56,348 nt of DNA from an uncultured Bacteroidales bacterium (GCA_949123685.1 CASBHZ010000010.1:1-56348), one strand, 5' to 3'; numbered from the stretch's first letter, positions 9,943 through 18,275 are shown. A program made the numbers and translations. Notes: a model not told the origin generated them from the letters alone.

Positions 9943-10800
9943 TTAAAACTCCGAGAAGAATCGTGGTTTGATCACGATGCCGACCCTAAGCCGGGAATGA
10001 AACTGGTTATAGTCAAGGAGATTCTCCCCATAGCCATTATAATATTGCAGGAAGAGATACTGATTTGATTTTGCATGTATTTGCCAGTTAAATTCGAAAA
10101 TGGTATTGAAATTGAAGTTCCATCCCATACGTTTGACTAATGTCAGAGACCATCCGAATTTTTTGTCGGGAGTTGTAACAGCTACTCCACCTTGACATAT
10201 ACCGCAATATCTCAAGATATCCCGGTTGTTTTCTCCGTCTATGATAGGTATCCAGAATTTTGCATGCACCATTAGCCAGCGGTCTATTATCGTGGAACCT
10301 GAAAACGTGATCCTGTTCCAGCTGCGAGACTGTATACTGTCTCGTCCGTTACTTTCATGCTCCAGAAGCAGTGTGAATTTACCCGCATACCTGCCTTTTG
10401 AAAAGAACGGTATTGACCATCCTATACCGGGGTTGAAGTTCAGGTCGCGCATGGGTAGGGATTTTTCGAATATATTCCAGAATGTTTTCTGAGTGTACAT
10501 GAGGAATATGAACGAATTTCCGGGCAACGTGGTCTTGGTTAATCGCTGTGCTATCGAGATCTGGAACTTAACATCTGAGTTCTGTCGGGTAGGTTTGGGA
10601 CCTATGGAGGTTCCGACTGTAAAATAATTATCCTTGAACAGACCGAAGTACGGGGCGTTTATTAATTCGTTGCGCAGGGAGTCTGTGAATCCTCTCTGAT
10701 GTTCCACTCCCAATATTTGTGCTTCTGCGCGTCCTGTAAAAAACAAAGACAATATGAAAACTATTACCGGAATATGCTTTTTTAGATTAATACTTGTCAT
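9943..10800 (-). CDS. pldA: Outer-membrane phospholipase A (OMPLA/PldA-like)
   Basis: Outer-membrane beta-barrel hydrolase for phospholipids. A signal peptide (about 1-27, ending RAEA) precedes 258 barrel residues. The active-site block is easy to see: EHESNGRD gives His148 and Ser150, and SRSWNR gives Asn162. The H-x-S and S-to-N (12 residues) spacing equals that of E. coli PldA (His142, Ser144, Asn156). The C-terminal YYNGYGENLLDYN and RLRVGIVIKP also follow the E. coli pattern, and the protein ends in Phe as barrel proteins do. The family assignment rests on these motifs. In E. coli PldA removes phospholipids that reach the outer leaflet; the same role here is inferred. Confidence 0.88.
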   Translation of the reverse strand: MTSINLKKHIPVIVFILSLFFTGRAEAQILGVEHQRGFTDSLRNELINAPYFGLFKDNYFTVGTSIGPKPTRQNSDVKFQISIAQRLTKTTLPGNSFIFLMYTQKTFWNIFEKSLPMRDLNFNPGIGWSIPFFSKGRYAGKFTLLLEHESNGRDSIQSRSWNRITFSGSTIIDRWLMVHAKFWIPIIDGENNRDILRYCGICQGGVAVTTPDKKFGWSLTLVKRMGWNFNFNTIFEFNWQIHAKSNQYLFLQYYNGYGENLLDYNQFHSRLRVGIVIKPRFFSEF

Positions 10801-10875
10801 GATTTGATTCAGCTTCTTAAACCAAGTGTATTTTATTACAAAATTATTAAAAATTGATGATAAATGAAATTAAAC

Positions 10876-10906
10876 TTGAAGATAATGGAATATGTTATTA
10901 ATTTTG
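10876..10906 (+). promoter_or_regulatory. Promoter of the GH3-family gene
   Basis: TTG (10876-10878), 20 bases, then TAATTTTG (10899-10906) fits the Bacteroidota -33/-7 pattern. Transcription would begin near 10913, so the whole heptamer array before the GH3 gene would be in the 5' untranslated region. Confidence 0.65.
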
Positions 10907-10925
10907 TATGAATTTAGGGGATGAA

Positions 10926-11036
10926 GGTTTTCAGTTTTAAGTTTTCAGTTTTCGGAGTTTTGCGTAAAATTCTGAAAACCGAAAACCGAAAACTGAAAAC
11001 CGAAAACTGAAAACTGAAAACTGAAAACCGAAAACT
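10926..11036 (+). repeat. GAAAACY heptamer array with facing inverted arm, before the GH3 start codon
   Basis: Nine perfect tandem copies of GAAAACY (Y is C or T) fill 10974-11036 and end 9 bases before the ATG at 11046. About 30 bases of the opposite-strand form (GTTTTCR units with one GTTTTAA variant) lie at 10926-10955, so the transcript can fold into a long A:U-rich hairpin around a short centre. Related arrays occur at 31426-31479 and 43310-43385. Confidence 0.9.
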
Positions 11037-11045
11037 ATAAACCAA

Positions 11046-12569
11046 ATGGATCTGACTCCGCTCATGCGGCCATATTTCGTCAAGGTTGCGCAACGCACCG
11101 ATTCTTGGGGTGTTGCGGGCAAGGACGTGCAGCTTGACCAATTGCGCTCGCTGCTTCTTCGCGCGTCGTCGTGTGAGGTAGGACGTCGCTATGGCTTCTC
11201 GGAGTTTGCGGGGATGAAGAATCCATACGGGGAGTTCTGTCGGCGTGTGCCGCTTGGTGACTACGAGATAATACGTGGCGACGTGATGCGTATGATACGT
11301 GGTGAGAAAGATGTGTTGTGGCGGGGTGTATGCCGTAATTATGCCCAATCGTCAGGTACTTCCGGAGGACGATCCAAATATATCCCTATCACACGGGATA
11401 ATCTGTATAAATGTCACTATAAAGGAGCGACAGACAGTGTTGCCCATTATTTGCGCTCTAACTCCCATAGCCGACTTTTCAGTGGGAAAGGTATGATTCT
11501 TGGCGGTTCTTTTGCCAATGAGTTGAATCTGAATACAGGCAATGTTAAGGTGGGGGATCTGAGCGCCACGTTGATCAACAGGATAAATCCGTTGATGAAT
11601 TTTTTTCGGGTGCCGGACAAGCGTATTGCATTGCTTTCTGACTGGTCGGAGAAGTTGCCGGCTCTTGTTTCTGCAGCTAAAAATGCCAATATAACCAACA
11701 TGTCAGGAGTTCCCTCCTGGTTCTTGACAGTTGCTAAAGAGATTGTAAAAGCCCGTGGTGTCGATACATTGTCGGAAGCGTGGCAGAATCTTGAAGTGTT
11801 CTTTCATGGTGGCATATCTTTTGAACCTTATCGTGAAGAATACAACAGGCTTACGGATCCATCAAAGATGCACTATGTTGAGAATTATAATGCGTCAGAG
11901 GGTTTTTTTGCAGTTCAGAATGATCCTGAAGACAGATCTATGTTGCTTACTATAGATAATGATATCTTCTATGAATTTATACCTGTGAATAATCCCGGTT
12001 CTTTCCCCCTGCCAATATGGGATCTTCAGAAGAACGAGGTATATGAGCTGTTGATATCTTCGAGCAACGGGCTTTGGCGTTATCATACGGGTGACACGGT
12101 GAGGGTATGTGAGACTTCACCCGTGAAGATTTGCGTGGCAGGACGTACCAAATGTTTTATAAACGCTTTCGGGGAAGAATTGATGGAGGAGAATGCCGAA
12201 CGTGCGGTCGCTCAGGTGTGCAAGCAGACAGGCGTTTCGATTGTTAATTACACGGTTGCTCCGGTTTTTGCAGAAGGCGATCGCAGGGGCAGGCATCAAT
12301 GGCTTGTGGAATGGGAAAGAAAACCGGAAGATATAAATGATTTCGCTATGCGTCTTGATTCGGAATTGCGTAAACTAAATTCTGATTATGACGCCAAACG
12401 CAGTAAAAACATATTCCTTGATCTTCCGGAGATTGTGAGTGTCCCCAAAGGTGTGTTTGACCGTTGGCTGCATTCCGTAGGGAATGGTAAGCTTGGTGGA
12501 CAGAGGAAGATACCTCGCCTGTCGAACAACAGGAAAATTGCGGAAGAGGTTTTGGCGTTAAGTATATGA
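11046..12569 (+). CDS. GH3-family acyl-acid--amine ligase-like protein
   Basis: A member of the GH3 (auxin-responsive) branch of the ANL adenylating superfamily, 507 residues. The ATP phosphate-binding motif is SSGTSGGRSKYIPIT near residues 102-116. A later VENYNASEGFFAVQ block equals the adenine-binding YxxSEG region, and GLWRYHTGDTVRV supplies the ribose-binding aspartate. Plant members join amino acids to jasmonate or auxin. The substrate of bacterial homologues is not known to me, so only adenylation of a carboxylic acid is a safe claim. It stands alone, with its own promoter and the heptamer-array leader, and is convergent with the MATE gene. Confidence 0.9.
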   Translation: MDLTPLMRPYFVKVAQRTDSWGVAGKDVQLDQLRSLLLRASSCEVGRRYGFSEFAGMKNPYGEFCRRVPLGDYEIIRGDVMRMIRGEKDVLWRGVCRNYAQSSGTSGGRSKYIPITRDNLYKCHYKGATDSVAHYLRSNSHSRLFSGKGMILGGSFANELNLNTGNVKVGDLSATLINRINPLMNFFRVPDKRIALLSDWSEKLPALVSAAKNANITNMSGVPSWFLTVAKEIVKARGVDTLSEAWQNLEVFFHGGISFEPYREEYNRLTDPSKMHYVENYNASEGFFAVQNDPEDRSMLLTIDNDIFYEFIPVNNPGSFPLPIWDLQKNEVYELLISSSNGLWRYHTGDTVRVCETSPVKICVAGRTKCFINAFGEELMEENAERAVAQVCKQTGVSIVNYTVAPVFAEGDRRGRHQWLVEWERKPEDINDFAMRLDSELRKLNSDYDAKRSKNIFLDLPEIVSVPKGVFDRWLHSVGNGKLGGQRKIPRLSNNRKIAEEVLALSI

Positions 12570-12614
12570 CCAGGGTATACTCATTCTAAGACGCTATTTA
12601 AAAACAAAAGTTAA

Positions 12615-12630
12615 TTTTAAACAGCTTCTA
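12615..12630 (-). repeat. Dispersed TAGAAGCTGTTTAAAA element
   Basis: On the minus strand TAGAAGCTGTTTAAAA begins 4 bases after the MATE stop codon. The same 16-base word recurs at 30364-30379, and a 15-base match overlaps the SDR stop at 53963-53977. Related GAAGTTGTTTAAAC copies are at 17371 and 33761. Confidence 0.6.
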
Positions 12631-12634
12631 ATTC

Positions 12635-14011
12635 CTAAATAGATATATTACGTTTATTTATTTTCCTGATCTGGAAGAATAGCAATAACCCTGTCACTAT
12701 TGTTGCTGCCGTATCACTTACCGGGAATGCCGCCCAGACTCCGTTCAGTCCCATAACCGGCGGTAAGATGAACAGCAATGGAATCATGAATATTATCTGA
12801 CGTGTAAGTGACAGGAATATCGCCTTGCCCGCCATGCCGAGAGCCTGGAAGAAATTGGTGGCAACAATCTGAAATCCTACTATCCAGAACATCATGGTTG
12901 TATAATGCAGACAGTTGACAGCACATGCAATCTGGGATTCATCCTGCATGAACATGGATGCAATCTGTCGGGAGAATAATGCCCCTGTCACGCTGCCTAT
13001 CGTGGAGATGACAACTGCCGTTGCCGCAGCAAGCCATAGAGTGCGGAACAGCCGCGTATAGCGTTGGGAGCCATAGTTGTAACCTACAATCGGCTGCATG
13101 CCTTGGCAAATGCCGATGATAATGAATATAAATATGGTTACGAACCTGTTGAATACCACTACGGCAGCAATGGCATTGTCTCCGCCATAGCTGTAGAGGG
13201 TGTTGTTTATGATGGCGTTGATCAAAGATCCGGCAACGTTGATAAGGAATGGAGCCATACCGATATAGAGCACACTGCGGATGACCCTCCATTGGAGTTT
13301 GAAAGTCCCTTTTACAAAATGGAGGGTATTCTTCTTATTGAAGAAATGACCCATAACGAAGAATGCCGTGATGAGCATGGCGATGTCTGTAGCTATTGCA
13401 GCTCCACGTATGCCCCAATTGAATCCGAAAAGGAAAAGGGGTGCAAGCACTGCGTTCACTCCGGCGCCTATCATGTTGGTGTACATCGCTTTTCCTGGAT
13501 ATCCGGAAGCGCGCATGACATTATTGTATGAAAATGTGATATTTTGCAACACGCACCCCGGAAGCACCCATAGCATAAACTCGCGTGCATATGGTAGAGA
13601 ATTTTGTGAAGCTCCGAATATTTTAAGGATGGGATCTATAAAAACTGAAAATGCGCCTACGTAGACCAGTCCGATTATGAGGGTGAGCTGCACGCAGTTG
13701 CCCAATATGATTTCAGCCTGTCGCTTGTCGTTTTGTCCGAGCACTATGCTGACTCTTGTTGCGGCACCCGCTCCGATAAGCATACCGAGAGCTGTAACCA
13801 GGTTCATGACCGGGAAGGTTACCGCAATTCCGCTGACGACATTGGGATCGTCGATGGCGTGTCCGATCACTATCGAGTCGATAATGTTGTATATGGCGCT
13901 TACCACAGTGCCTACAACGGCGGGAAGACTATATTTCAATAGTATTCTCCAAATAGGAGCCGTGCCTAATTCGCGTAGTCTGTCGGTATTGCTGAGTGTT
14001 GCTGTAGCCAT
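12635..14011 (-). CDS. MATE-family efflux transporter
   Basis: An inner-membrane multidrug and toxin extrusion antiporter, 458 residues with about 12 hydrophobic segments in two related halves. The first half opens PIWRILLKYSLPAVVGTVVS and contains GMLIGAGAATRVSI. The second half contains IIIGICQGMQPIVGYNYGSQ, a typical mid-protein MATE signature. Such proteins expel cationic compounds in exchange for Na+ or H+; the substrate is unknown. It is divergent from the sugar-nucleotide cassette, with 84 bases between the start codons. Those 84 bases are AT-rich and hold TAATTTTG-type boxes on both strands without good -33 partners. Confidence 0.93.
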   Translation of the reverse strand: MATATLSNTDRLRELGTAPIWRILLKYSLPAVVGTVVSAIYNIIDSIVIGHAIDDPNVVSGIAVTFPVMNLVTALGMLIGAGAATRVSIVLGQNDKRQAEIILGNCVQLTLIIGLVYVGAFSVFIDPILKIFGASQNSLPYAREFMLWVLPGCVLQNITFSYNNVMRASGYPGKAMYTNMIGAGVNAVLAPLFLFGFNWGIRGAAIATDIAMLITAFFVMGHFFNKKNTLHFVKGTFKLQWRVIRSVLYIGMAPFLINVAGSLINAIINNTLYSYGGDNAIAAVVVFNRFVTIFIFIIIGICQGMQPIVGYNYGSQRYTRLFRTLWLAAATAVVISTIGSVTGALFSRQIASMFMQDESQIACAVNCLHYTTMMFWIVGFQIVATNFFQALGMAGKAIFLSLTRQIIFMIPLLFILPPVMGLNGVWAAFPVSDTAATIVTGLLLFFQIRKINKRNISI

Positions 14012-14095
14012 ATTCTCTCTCGGTTAAATTTTCAAACTACAAAATTACTCAAATTCTCGCTAATTTTGATTAAATTTGTGTGTTATTTATGTTGA

Positions 14096-15334
14096 ATGAG
14101 CGTTAACGCAAATGTTATAATAACTATGCTCAATATTGATAGATTCATTGCGGAGAATGTCACGCAGCGGGAACAATCTTTGTTCGTGGATGATATTCGT
14201 TTAAATAGGGAGGCTCTTAGCCGGGAGATTGAAGGTAAGAAAGTATTGGTTGTCGGAGGTGCCGGTTCGATAGGTTCCTCTTTTATACGTGCCCTGTTGC
14301 CTTTCCGTCCTGCAAAATTAGTTGTGGTGGATCTTAATGAAAACGGGCTTGCCGAGCTGACACGCGATTTGCGTTCAACGGAAGGGCTTTATATCCCGGA
14401 GGATTACGTCACTTATACTCTCGATTTTGACTCTCCGATTTTCAGGAGGATATTCCGGGAGTGCGGTGGATTTGATATAGTCGCGAATTTCTCGGCTCAT
14501 AAGCATGTGCGTTCGGAGAAAGACCGCAATTCTGTGCAAGCTCTTCTTGAGAACAACGTCATAAAGGCAAAACGTTTGCTTGACCTTCTTTCATCTTGTC
14601 CTCCCGAGCATTTTTTCTGTGTATCCACTGACAAGGCTGCAAATCCGGTGAATGTGATGGGGGCGAGCAAGAGGGTGATGGAAGACTTGATAATGGCTTA
14701 TTCGGACAGGTTTAAAGTTACAACGGCTCGTTTTGCGAATGTCGCATTTTCAAACGGATCTTTACCCGCCGGATTTATCGAACGGATCATGAAACGGCAA
14801 CCTATTGCCGCACCGGAAGATGTGCTCCGTTATTTTGTTTCTCCTGAGGAGAGCGGACAGATTTGTATGCTTGCCTGTGTGCTCGGTCGGAGCGGAGAGG
14901 TCTTTTTCCCAAAACTTGGCAAGGAGAAAATGATGAGGTTTTCAACGATTGCTGACCGTTTCCTGAAATCACTCGGCTATCAGCCGCATTGTTGCTCTTC
15001 GGATGAAGAAGCGAAACGTTATGCAGCAGAAATGCCGGAAGATACTAAAGAATGGCCTGTGGTATATTTCCGAAGCGACACTACCGGTGAGAAAGATTTT
15101 GAAGAGTTTTTTGTTGAAGGCGAGAAACTTGATCTTGACCGATTCTCGGCTTTGGGTGTGATAGAAGAATCTGCGCATCGACCGATGGAGGAGGTTTGTG
15201 TTTTTTTAAACTGTCTGGAGGATATTTTCAGAAAGGAAAACTTTACTAAAGCTGATGTGGTTGATGCCCTCAAGGGATTCCTTCCGAACTTTGAACATGA
15301 GGAGAAAGGAAAGCATCTTGACCAGAAGATGTAG
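14096..15334 (+). CDS. CapD/FlaA1-like nucleotide-sugar 4,6-dehydratase
   Basis: An extended SDR of the polysaccharide-biosynthesis (CapD/LegB/PglF) type, 412 residues, without the membrane domain of full-length CapD. The NAD-binding GGAGSIGSS spans about 54-62. NFSAHKHVRSEKD is the family's active-site loop, and CVSTDKAANPVN is near 175-186. The usual Tyr of YxxxK is Met188 in VMGASKR with Lys192 kept, as in other CapD-type dehydratases. It should oxidise and dehydrate a UDP- or GDP-linked amino sugar. It begins a three-gene cassette (cytidylyltransferase 39 bases on, oxidoreductase directly after that). A shorter start at the Met of MLNIDRF (residue 11) is possible. Confidence 0.85.
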   Translation: MSVNANVIITMLNIDRFIAENVTQREQSLFVDDIRLNREALSREIEGKKVLVVGGAGSIGSSFIRALLPFRPAKLVVVDLNENGLAELTRDLRSTEGLYIPEDYVTYTLDFDSPIFRRIFRECGGFDIVANFSAHKHVRSEKDRNSVQALLENNVIKAKRLLDLLSSCPPEHFFCVSTDKAANPVNVMGASKRVMEDLIMAYSDRFKVTTARFANVAFSNGSLPAGFIERIMKRQPIAAPEDVLRYFVSPEESGQICMLACVLGRSGEVFFPKLGKEKMMRFSTIADRFLKSLGYQPHCCSSDEEAKRYAAEMPEDTKEWPVVYFRSDTTGEKDFEEFFVEGEKLDLDRFSALGVIEESAHRPMEEVCVFLNCLEDIFRKENFTKADVVDALKGFLPNFEHEEKGKHLDQKM

Positions 15335-15373
15335 AAGGTCATATTGCTTCAATGTTGGAAAAATATATAAGTT

Positions 15374-16099
15374 ATGAATTGCCTGATAACGATTTGTGCC
15401 CGTGGGGGGTCTAAGGGGATTCCCGGCAAGAATGTAAAGCTTGTTGGAGGAAAACCGCTTTTGGCGTATACGGCTGATGCCGCGCTTGAGTATGCACGTC
15501 GGCACGGCGCTGAAATAGTGCTGTCCACGGACTCTGAGGAGATTCGTCGGGTTGGTGCGCAGTCGGGAGTGCCAACAGACTATGAACGTCCGGCTTTTCT
15601 TGCCGATGACGTCTGCGGTAAACCTGAGGCGATAAAGGATGCTCTCCTTTATGCCGAGAAGTATTATGGTAAGAAATATGATCTTGTTATTGATCTTGAC
15701 GTCACTTCTCCAATCCGCACTATAGGGGATATTGAGAGATGCGTGGAGATGCTTGTAGAGAACCAGGATGCTCTCACTGTCTTTTCAGTGAATCCATGTG
15801 CCCGCAATCCATATTTCAATCAGGTGCAGGAGGGGGAAGACGGCTTTTGCCACGTGGTGCTCGGTGGTCGTTACACCACGCGTCAGGGAGCCCCGAAAGT
15901 TTATGACATGAACGGGTCTATCTATGTGTACCGCAGGGAAGCCTTGGATTGTGAAGATCCAAGAGCTGTCACGCCTCGCTCAGTGGCATATGTAATGGAT
16001 CATATCTGTTTCGATCTTGATGAACCGTCGGATTATGATTATCTCTCCTTCCTGATAGAATCCAAAAGAATTGAGCATATCTTAATATCTTCGAAGTAA
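15374..16099 (+). CDS. NeuA-like cytidylyltransferase
   Basis: A CMP-sugar synthetase of the acylneuraminate cytidylyltransferase family, 241 residues. The nucleotide-binding ARGGSKGIPGKN motif is at residues 9-20, followed by GGKPLLAYT (25-33), LVIDLDVTSPIRT and the YDMNGSIYVYRREAL strand typical of NeuA. It would activate a nonulosonic (sialic-, legionaminic- or pseudaminic-like) or related acid sugar with CTP. No NeuB-type synthase is present in the window, so the actual sugar is uncertain. It is translationally linked to the oxidoreductase gene, which begins on the base after its stop codon. Confidence 0.85.
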   Translation: MNCLITICARGGSKGIPGKNVKLVGGKPLLAYTADAALEYARRHGAEIVLSTDSEEIRRVGAQSGVPTDYERPAFLADDVCGKPEAIKDALLYAEKYYGKKYDLVIDLDVTSPIRTIGDIERCVEMLVENQDALTVFSVNPCARNPYFNQVQEGEDGFCHVVLGGRYTTRQGAPKVYDMNGSIYVYRREALDCEDPRAVTPRSVAYVMDHICFDLDEPSDYDYLSFLIESKRIEHILISSK

Positions 16100-17014
16100 G
16101 TGAATATACTTATAATAGGACTCGGCTCAATTGCACGCAAGCATATCGCTGCATTGAGAAATATTGATCCTGAGGTGAATATCGCGGCTTTGCGCTCGTC
16201 TCGCCAATCTATTCCCGAACCCTTTGTGCGCGATGTCTTCACTATAGAAGAGGCAAAAATGTTTGCCCCCGATTTCATTATAATTTCCACTCCGACAGCT
16301 TCTCATGTGAAGAGCATCAGGATGGCTTTGCAATTGAATGTGCCGTTGTTTATTGAAAAGCCGTTGATACATACTTTAGAAGATGCAGGAATTGTATCGG
16401 AGATTGAGGAAAGCGGTGTGCTGAACTATGTTGCCTGTAACCTCCGTTTTCTCGGATGCCTTGATTTCGTGAAGAAGGCAGTGGCAAATAGGGGTAAACG
16501 TGTAAATGAAGTCAATTGTTATTGCGGGTCTTGGTTGCCCGGATGGCGGCAGGGCGTAGACTTCCGTAATGTGTATAGTTCACGTCCGGATATGGGCGGG
16601 GGAGTGCACATAGACCTTATTCACGAGATTGATTATGTCTATTGGCTTTTCGGGATGCCTGATTCTGTTGTAAGTGTGTTGCGCAATAAATCTTCGCTGG
16701 ATATTGAATCTGTTGATTATGCCAATTATTGCCTTTCGTATCCCGGTTTTTGTGCTTCTGTGATACTTAATTATTTCCGCCGTGACTATAAACGGACATT
16801 GGAGATTGTATGGGAAGACACCACATGGAATGTGGATATGGCGCGTAATCGAATCACGGAAGGTGATCGTGTCATATTTGAATCTTCGCAAACCATTCTT
16901 GACACGTATGAGGTGCAGCTAAGATATTTTATTGACTTGGTAAAAGAGAGGTCCCGCCATTCTTTCAATGATGTGAAAGATGCATTAAACACCCTTGGAA
17001 TTGCATTGTCCTGA
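16100..17014 (+). CDS. Gfo/Idh/MocA-family sugar oxidoreductase
   Basis: An NAD(P)-dependent oxidoreductase, 304 residues, beginning with a GTG directly after the preceding TAA. The Rossmann motif is LIIGLGSIARKH (residues 4-15). The EKPL signature is in VPLFIEKPLIH near residue 90, and MGGGVHIDLIHEIDYVYWLF supplies the conserved active-site histidine region. In Campylobacter-type legionaminic acid pathways PtmF is a family member encoded with a dehydratase and cytidylyltransferase, so a role in making the activated sugar is a reasonable inference. It is the last gene of the cassette and is followed by a convergent TPR gene. Confidence 0.85.
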   Translation: MNILIIGLGSIARKHIAALRNIDPEVNIAALRSSRQSIPEPFVRDVFTIEEAKMFAPDFIIISTPTASHVKSIRMALQLNVPLFIEKPLIHTLEDAGIVSEIEESGVLNYVACNLRFLGCLDFVKKAVANRGKRVNEVNCYCGSWLPGWRQGVDFRNVYSSRPDMGGGVHIDLIHEIDYVYWLFGMPDSVVSVLRNKSSLDIESVDYANYCLSYPGFCASVILNYFRRDYKRTLEIVWEDTTWNVDMARNRITEGDRVIFESSQTILDTYEVQLRYFIDLVKERSRHSFNDVKDALNTLGIALS

Positions 17015-17061
17015 ACGTGCAGAAAGCAAATTATGAGATAGTCATAATGAACCTGACTGCC

Positions 17062-17331
17062 TCATGGATTATATAGGTCTGTATTGCGGTAGTCAAGAAT
17101 TTCGGTAGCGGCTCGGAGTGCCTCGCGGGCATTTGAATCCGGGTTTATTTTGATTGCCGCCAGGTAGTCGTTGATTGCAAGTGAACGCTTGCCGGCTCCC
17201 CAGTGTTTCATGCCGCGTGCTGTCAATGCCGCGTCATCTTCCGGATGTGAATTGACGTATATTGTCAAAGCTTCAACCGCTTCTTCATATGTGGCGGTGC
17301 GTATGTTCTTTTTTAATTCTTCAAGTGTCAT
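17062..17331 (-). CDS. Small tetratricopeptide-repeat protein
   Basis: An 89-residue protein of alpha-helical character with about two TPR units: EEAVEALTIYVNSHPEDDAAL (about 16-36) and AINDYLAAIKINPDSNAREAL (about 53-73), each with the Ala/Pro pattern of the fold. It has no signal peptide or membrane segment, so it is probably a cytoplasmic scaffold. The partner is unknown. It is followed at its 3' side by the convergent Gfo/Idh gene, with murI upstream on the same strand. Confidence 0.75.
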   Translation of the reverse strand: MTLEELKKNIRTATYEEAVEALTIYVNSHPEDDAALTARGMKHWGAGKRSLAINDYLAAIKINPDSNAREALRAATEILDYRNTDLYNP

Positions 17332-17369
17332 TTTTTTATGTTGATTTCAGAAATTCTTGAAATTTAAGC

Positions 17370-17395
17370 ATTGAAGTTGTTTAAACAACTTCAAT
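17370..17395. terminator. 26-base perfect palindrome downstream of murI
   Basis: ATTGAAGTTGT at 17370-17380, a TTAA centre and the exact complement to 17395 form a perfect palindrome in the murI/TPR gap. As RNA it gives an 11-pair stem with a four-base loop, 44 bases after the murI stop. It could be a terminator or a protein-binding site. Each half contains the GAAGTTGTTTAAAC word found also at 33761. Confidence 0.6.
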
Positions 17396-17438
17396 TTCTC
17401 AGACCTTATTTGATATTTTCAGATGTTTAATCTGTATT

Positions 17439-18275
17439 TCACAGGGATATTCTCTGTGAGGATACTTGCTGTTGCATAAATATGGAGGCGAGCGGATCAA
17501 ATTTATCCGTGCTTTCGGTGGTGAGGAAGTTGAGTGTGCCGCTGCGTGTGCATTTTCTCTCTATTTCCGGATGACGTTGCAGATAATTAGCGAGGCTCTC
17601 TGACACCAATTCACCTTGAGGCAGTATCTTTATATTATGCGGGGTATATTGTCTTATTTTGGGTAACAGGAGGGGATAATGTGTGCAACCTAAAATAAGT
17701 GTGTCTATCTCCTTGTCTTGAGATAATATTGCGTCAATATATTTTTTAACGAAGTAATCTGCTCCCGGACCATTAAATTCACCTGTCTCTACAAGGGGTA
17801 CCCACATGGGACAGTCTTTTTCTGTGACGTGCATGTCTGGATACAGTTTCTCAACTTCCATAGTGTATGACTTGCTAAGGACGGTGCCGGGGGTTGCAAG
17901 CAAACCTACATGGCGTGTATTTGACACTTCTCCAAGTATTTCAACCGTTGGGCGTATTACGCCCAATACCCTGCGGTCGGGATCGGCAACAGGGAGAACT
18001 TGTTGCTGTATAGATCTCAGTGCTTTGGCGGAAGCGGTGTTGCATGCAAGAATCACCAGGTGGCATCCGCGTTTGAAAAGCTCTTCGACTGCTTGGCGGG
18101 TGAATTTATAGACAATATCAAAACTTCGCGTTCCATATGGCGCCCGCGCGTTGTCGCCGAGATAGAGGTAGTCATATTCCAGGAGATGCCTGTGTATTTC
18201 CCGAAGGATTGTCAGACCACCATAACCGGAATCGAAAATTCCGATAGGTCCCGGAGTTTCGCTGTATATTTTCAT
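17439..18275 (-). CDS. murI: Glutamate racemase
   Basis: Makes D-glutamate for peptidoglycan. The 278 residues contain the substrate-binding GIFDSGYGGLT (12-22) and the two catalytic cysteines: Cys78 in ILACNTASA and Cys197 in LGCTHYPLL. PYGTR (47-51) is also conserved. It lies downstream of two OmpH/Skp genes, bamA and uppS, a gene order common in Bacteroidales that groups cell-wall and outer-membrane assembly. A 48-base palindrome separates it from ompH, so it may have partly separate transcription. Confidence 0.97.
   Translation of the reverse strand: MKIYSETPGPIGIFDSGYGGLTILREIHRHLLEYDYLYLGDNARAPYGTRSFDIVYKFTRQAVEELFKRGCHLVILACNTASAKALRSIQQQVLPVADPDRRVLGVIRPTVEILGEVSNTRHVGLLATPGTVLSKSYTMEVEKLYPDMHVTEKDCPMWVPLVETGEFNGPGADYFVKKYIDAILSQDKEIDTLILGCTHYPLLLPKIRQYTPHNIKILPQGELVSESLANYLQRHPEIERKCTRSGTLNFLTTESTDKFDPLASIFMQQQVSSQRISL

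Noticed and set aside
10926..11036. CRISPR array
   Set aside because: The unit is a 7-base tandem word without spacers and no cas genes are near.
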